64,000 nucleotides of DNA from Rallus limicola (Eukaryota > Chordata > Aves > Gruiformes > Rallidae). The DNA is taken from assembly GCA_022605955.1 (NCBI GenBank), contig JAKCOZ010000005.1:51151762-51215761 (forward strand). Reading direction: 5' to 3'. Under the pieces are notes generated by a model that was not told where the DNA came from, did no database searches, and was given only the letters and a program-made list of their open reading frames with translations. The position numbers and the translations under genes were made by a program. Shown here in pieces: positions 62,501 to 64,000 of the stretch (positions are counted from its first letter, which is position 1; each line of letters begins with the position of its first letter).

Positions 62501-64000
62501 AGCTGGTCTGTTATGCTGGATAAGTCTACTTTTTTTCAGGAAAACACATGCAGTAACAAAAATAGGAACTTTTATCTTATAAATATTGGATAATACTTGA
62601 AACAGATCCTCTCTGCCTGGATAGCAAACTTGTTCTAATAGTACCATTCATCAAAGAAAGATCATATGACCTTTTGTCCCAGAGACCCGTGTACTGCACT
62701 GAATATAATCCAAAGCCCACTAGTTCTAGCATGGTTAAATTAGGTCAGGGAGATTCAAGAAGCATTATGAAATTCCATTTAAAAAGAAGACAAGCCAGCA
62801 AATATTTCACTGAAAGTAATGGATTTTTCTACCACAAGCAAATTTTAGGGAAGATACCATGCTTTTCCTACAGTTCACATTGTTTTTCTGTCATATGGCA
62901 TCCAAAACATTCTGGATGTAAAATGAGTCTCAGGAGAACCTTGCGACAATGAAAATTGTAAGATAGCTTGATTAGAAAAGAAGTGAGGGCAAATTATTGC
63001 CTTGTGTATGCGTAGCACTACCCTGTTACTTGTCTACAGTCCTATCTTTGGCCTTGTCTTCTGCATGGACTTTGGATTGATGTTGCAGCCTTGTGTCTAG
63101 CTCTGACTCTGGCCCTAGATCCATTTCCTCTTTATGGTACGCCTTGTGTGGACCCTGGATCTTGTTCACCTTTTGGCTGGACTAGGAATGTTGGTGAGCC
63201 CATCAAGCTCTGCCCTCCACATTCATACTCAGCAGCACTGTACCCCATCGTTACCCTCATCTCCCAGTTTGTCCTCCTTTAGGGAGCAGCTGTCTCTGGC
63301 TGCCTCTGGACAATAAGCTGTTTTGTCACTTCAGTGTAGCCAGTTCCTTCCTCTCAGCAGGAACATGTTGTCAGAGTTACCCCTTTCATTTAGTCTCTCC
63401 CATTCTTCACCTTACAATGGCTTCCAAGACAATTACACACTGGAAGATCCTTCTGATCTGCTGGGGCGTTTTTCATGTTCCTGACAAAAATATTGGATCT
63501 AGAGTGAAGGAGGGAAAATCAGCCATCTCCCTTCAGAGAAGTTGGGGGTTTTTTCATAATGCTGTTCTGCTGCTGAATCTTGACAGAGAAAAATCTCTTC
63601 CAAAAACTTAGGTTCATGCCTTCTTCACATCCTCTGAAAAAGGAAACACTTAATTTGGAAGACAGTTAATTAAAAATCAGATGGGAATTCCACTTGATTA
63701 GATGGGGCTGTCTGGCTGAGGGTATCCAAGGTAAAGTGTTCTCCACCAGAGCTAAGCCCTTTCTTACGCAACAACCCTATCCCTTAAGTAGACAAGTTCA
63801 CAAATTACTTGTGAGACTTCATGATCCTTGGCCCAACACACATTTGCACAGAGAGGAGGCTGTAGCCTTCAGTACCCCAAGATGGTCAGCAATGCCAGCC
63901 ACTGAGTGCCCAATGTGCCAGGCACCCCCAGTAACTCCTGTGAGAATTGCATCTGTCTCAGGGAGAGGTAGTCACACTGGCAAAAAGGATGTTTCAGCAG
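59563..64000. other. Unique non-coding stretch to the window end
   Basis: No gene or interspersed repeat recognised. It holds the 15-base tandem duplication at 59971, a T8 run near 61100 beside an AATATATAC stretch, and pyrimidine-rich GACT/GGCCT-like text at 63040-63180. Frames are 92 codons or shorter. Confidence 0.5.
59971..60000 (+). repeat. Perfect 15-bp tandem duplication
   Basis: ctttgctgcaagtga occurs twice in direct succession, followed by a partial third copy (ctttt). Confidence 0.95.

Noticed and set aside
63040..63180. Pyrimidine-rich GGACTTTGG / GCTCTGACTCTGGCC text as a decayed tandem repeat
   Set aside because: No fixed period could be found by eye and no arm or consensus could be defined.

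Overview
This window looks like non-coding DNA from a bird, intergenic or deep intronic. The assignment rests on repeats. Several 5'-truncated CR1 LINE fragments have the avian-type 3' end (a 'ttggactaga tgatc' motif, then 'ccttccaac', then an ATTCTATG-type octamer). A solo LTR resembles an endogenous-retrovirus LTR group common in bird genomes. Older amniote repeats (MIR, turtle/crocodile-type CR1) are also present. Overall composition is AT-leaning and CpG-poor.

I found no protein-coding gene, exon chain, rRNA, tRNA, CRISPR array or bacterial-type operon. Open frames in all six frames are short (at most 166 codons). The longest is an artefact of a (GGAA)n microsatellite, and others are pieces of retrotransposon ORFs. 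I did not find a new biological system.

Layout: 1-13.8 kb is unique sequence with one CR1 3' end (about 1.9-2.1 kb). 13.8-24.9 kb holds a G-rich tract, two degenerate palindromic repeats, a 146-bp pure (GGAA)n array at 17.2 kb, a CR1 fragment at 20.6 kb and a CpG-enriched block at 22.5-23.5 kb. 25.0-32.6 kb is the repeat-dense core: an ancient LINE reverse-transcriptase remnant, the solo LTR, a 1.1-kb CR1 with recognisable RT sequence, an opposite-strand 0.6-kb CR1 and a MIR-like trace. 38.9-41.2 kb holds a CR1 interrupted by an opposite-strand CR1, another CR1 3' end, an AT microsatellite and a minus-strand frame resembling an L1-type ORF1 protein, which is unexpected in a bird. 47.9-54.8 kb has two more CR1 ends, an ancient CR1 and a MIR. 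57.6 kb has a near-perfect 46-bp tandem duplication, and 57.4 and 59.5 kb hold two more palindromic repeat traces.

The window therefore records insertions of several ages: MIR, old CR1 and the LINE remnant first, then avian CR1 and the LTR, then very recent local duplications and microsatellite growth. Some unique AT-rich stretches could be regulatory, but conservation cannot be judged from one sequence.
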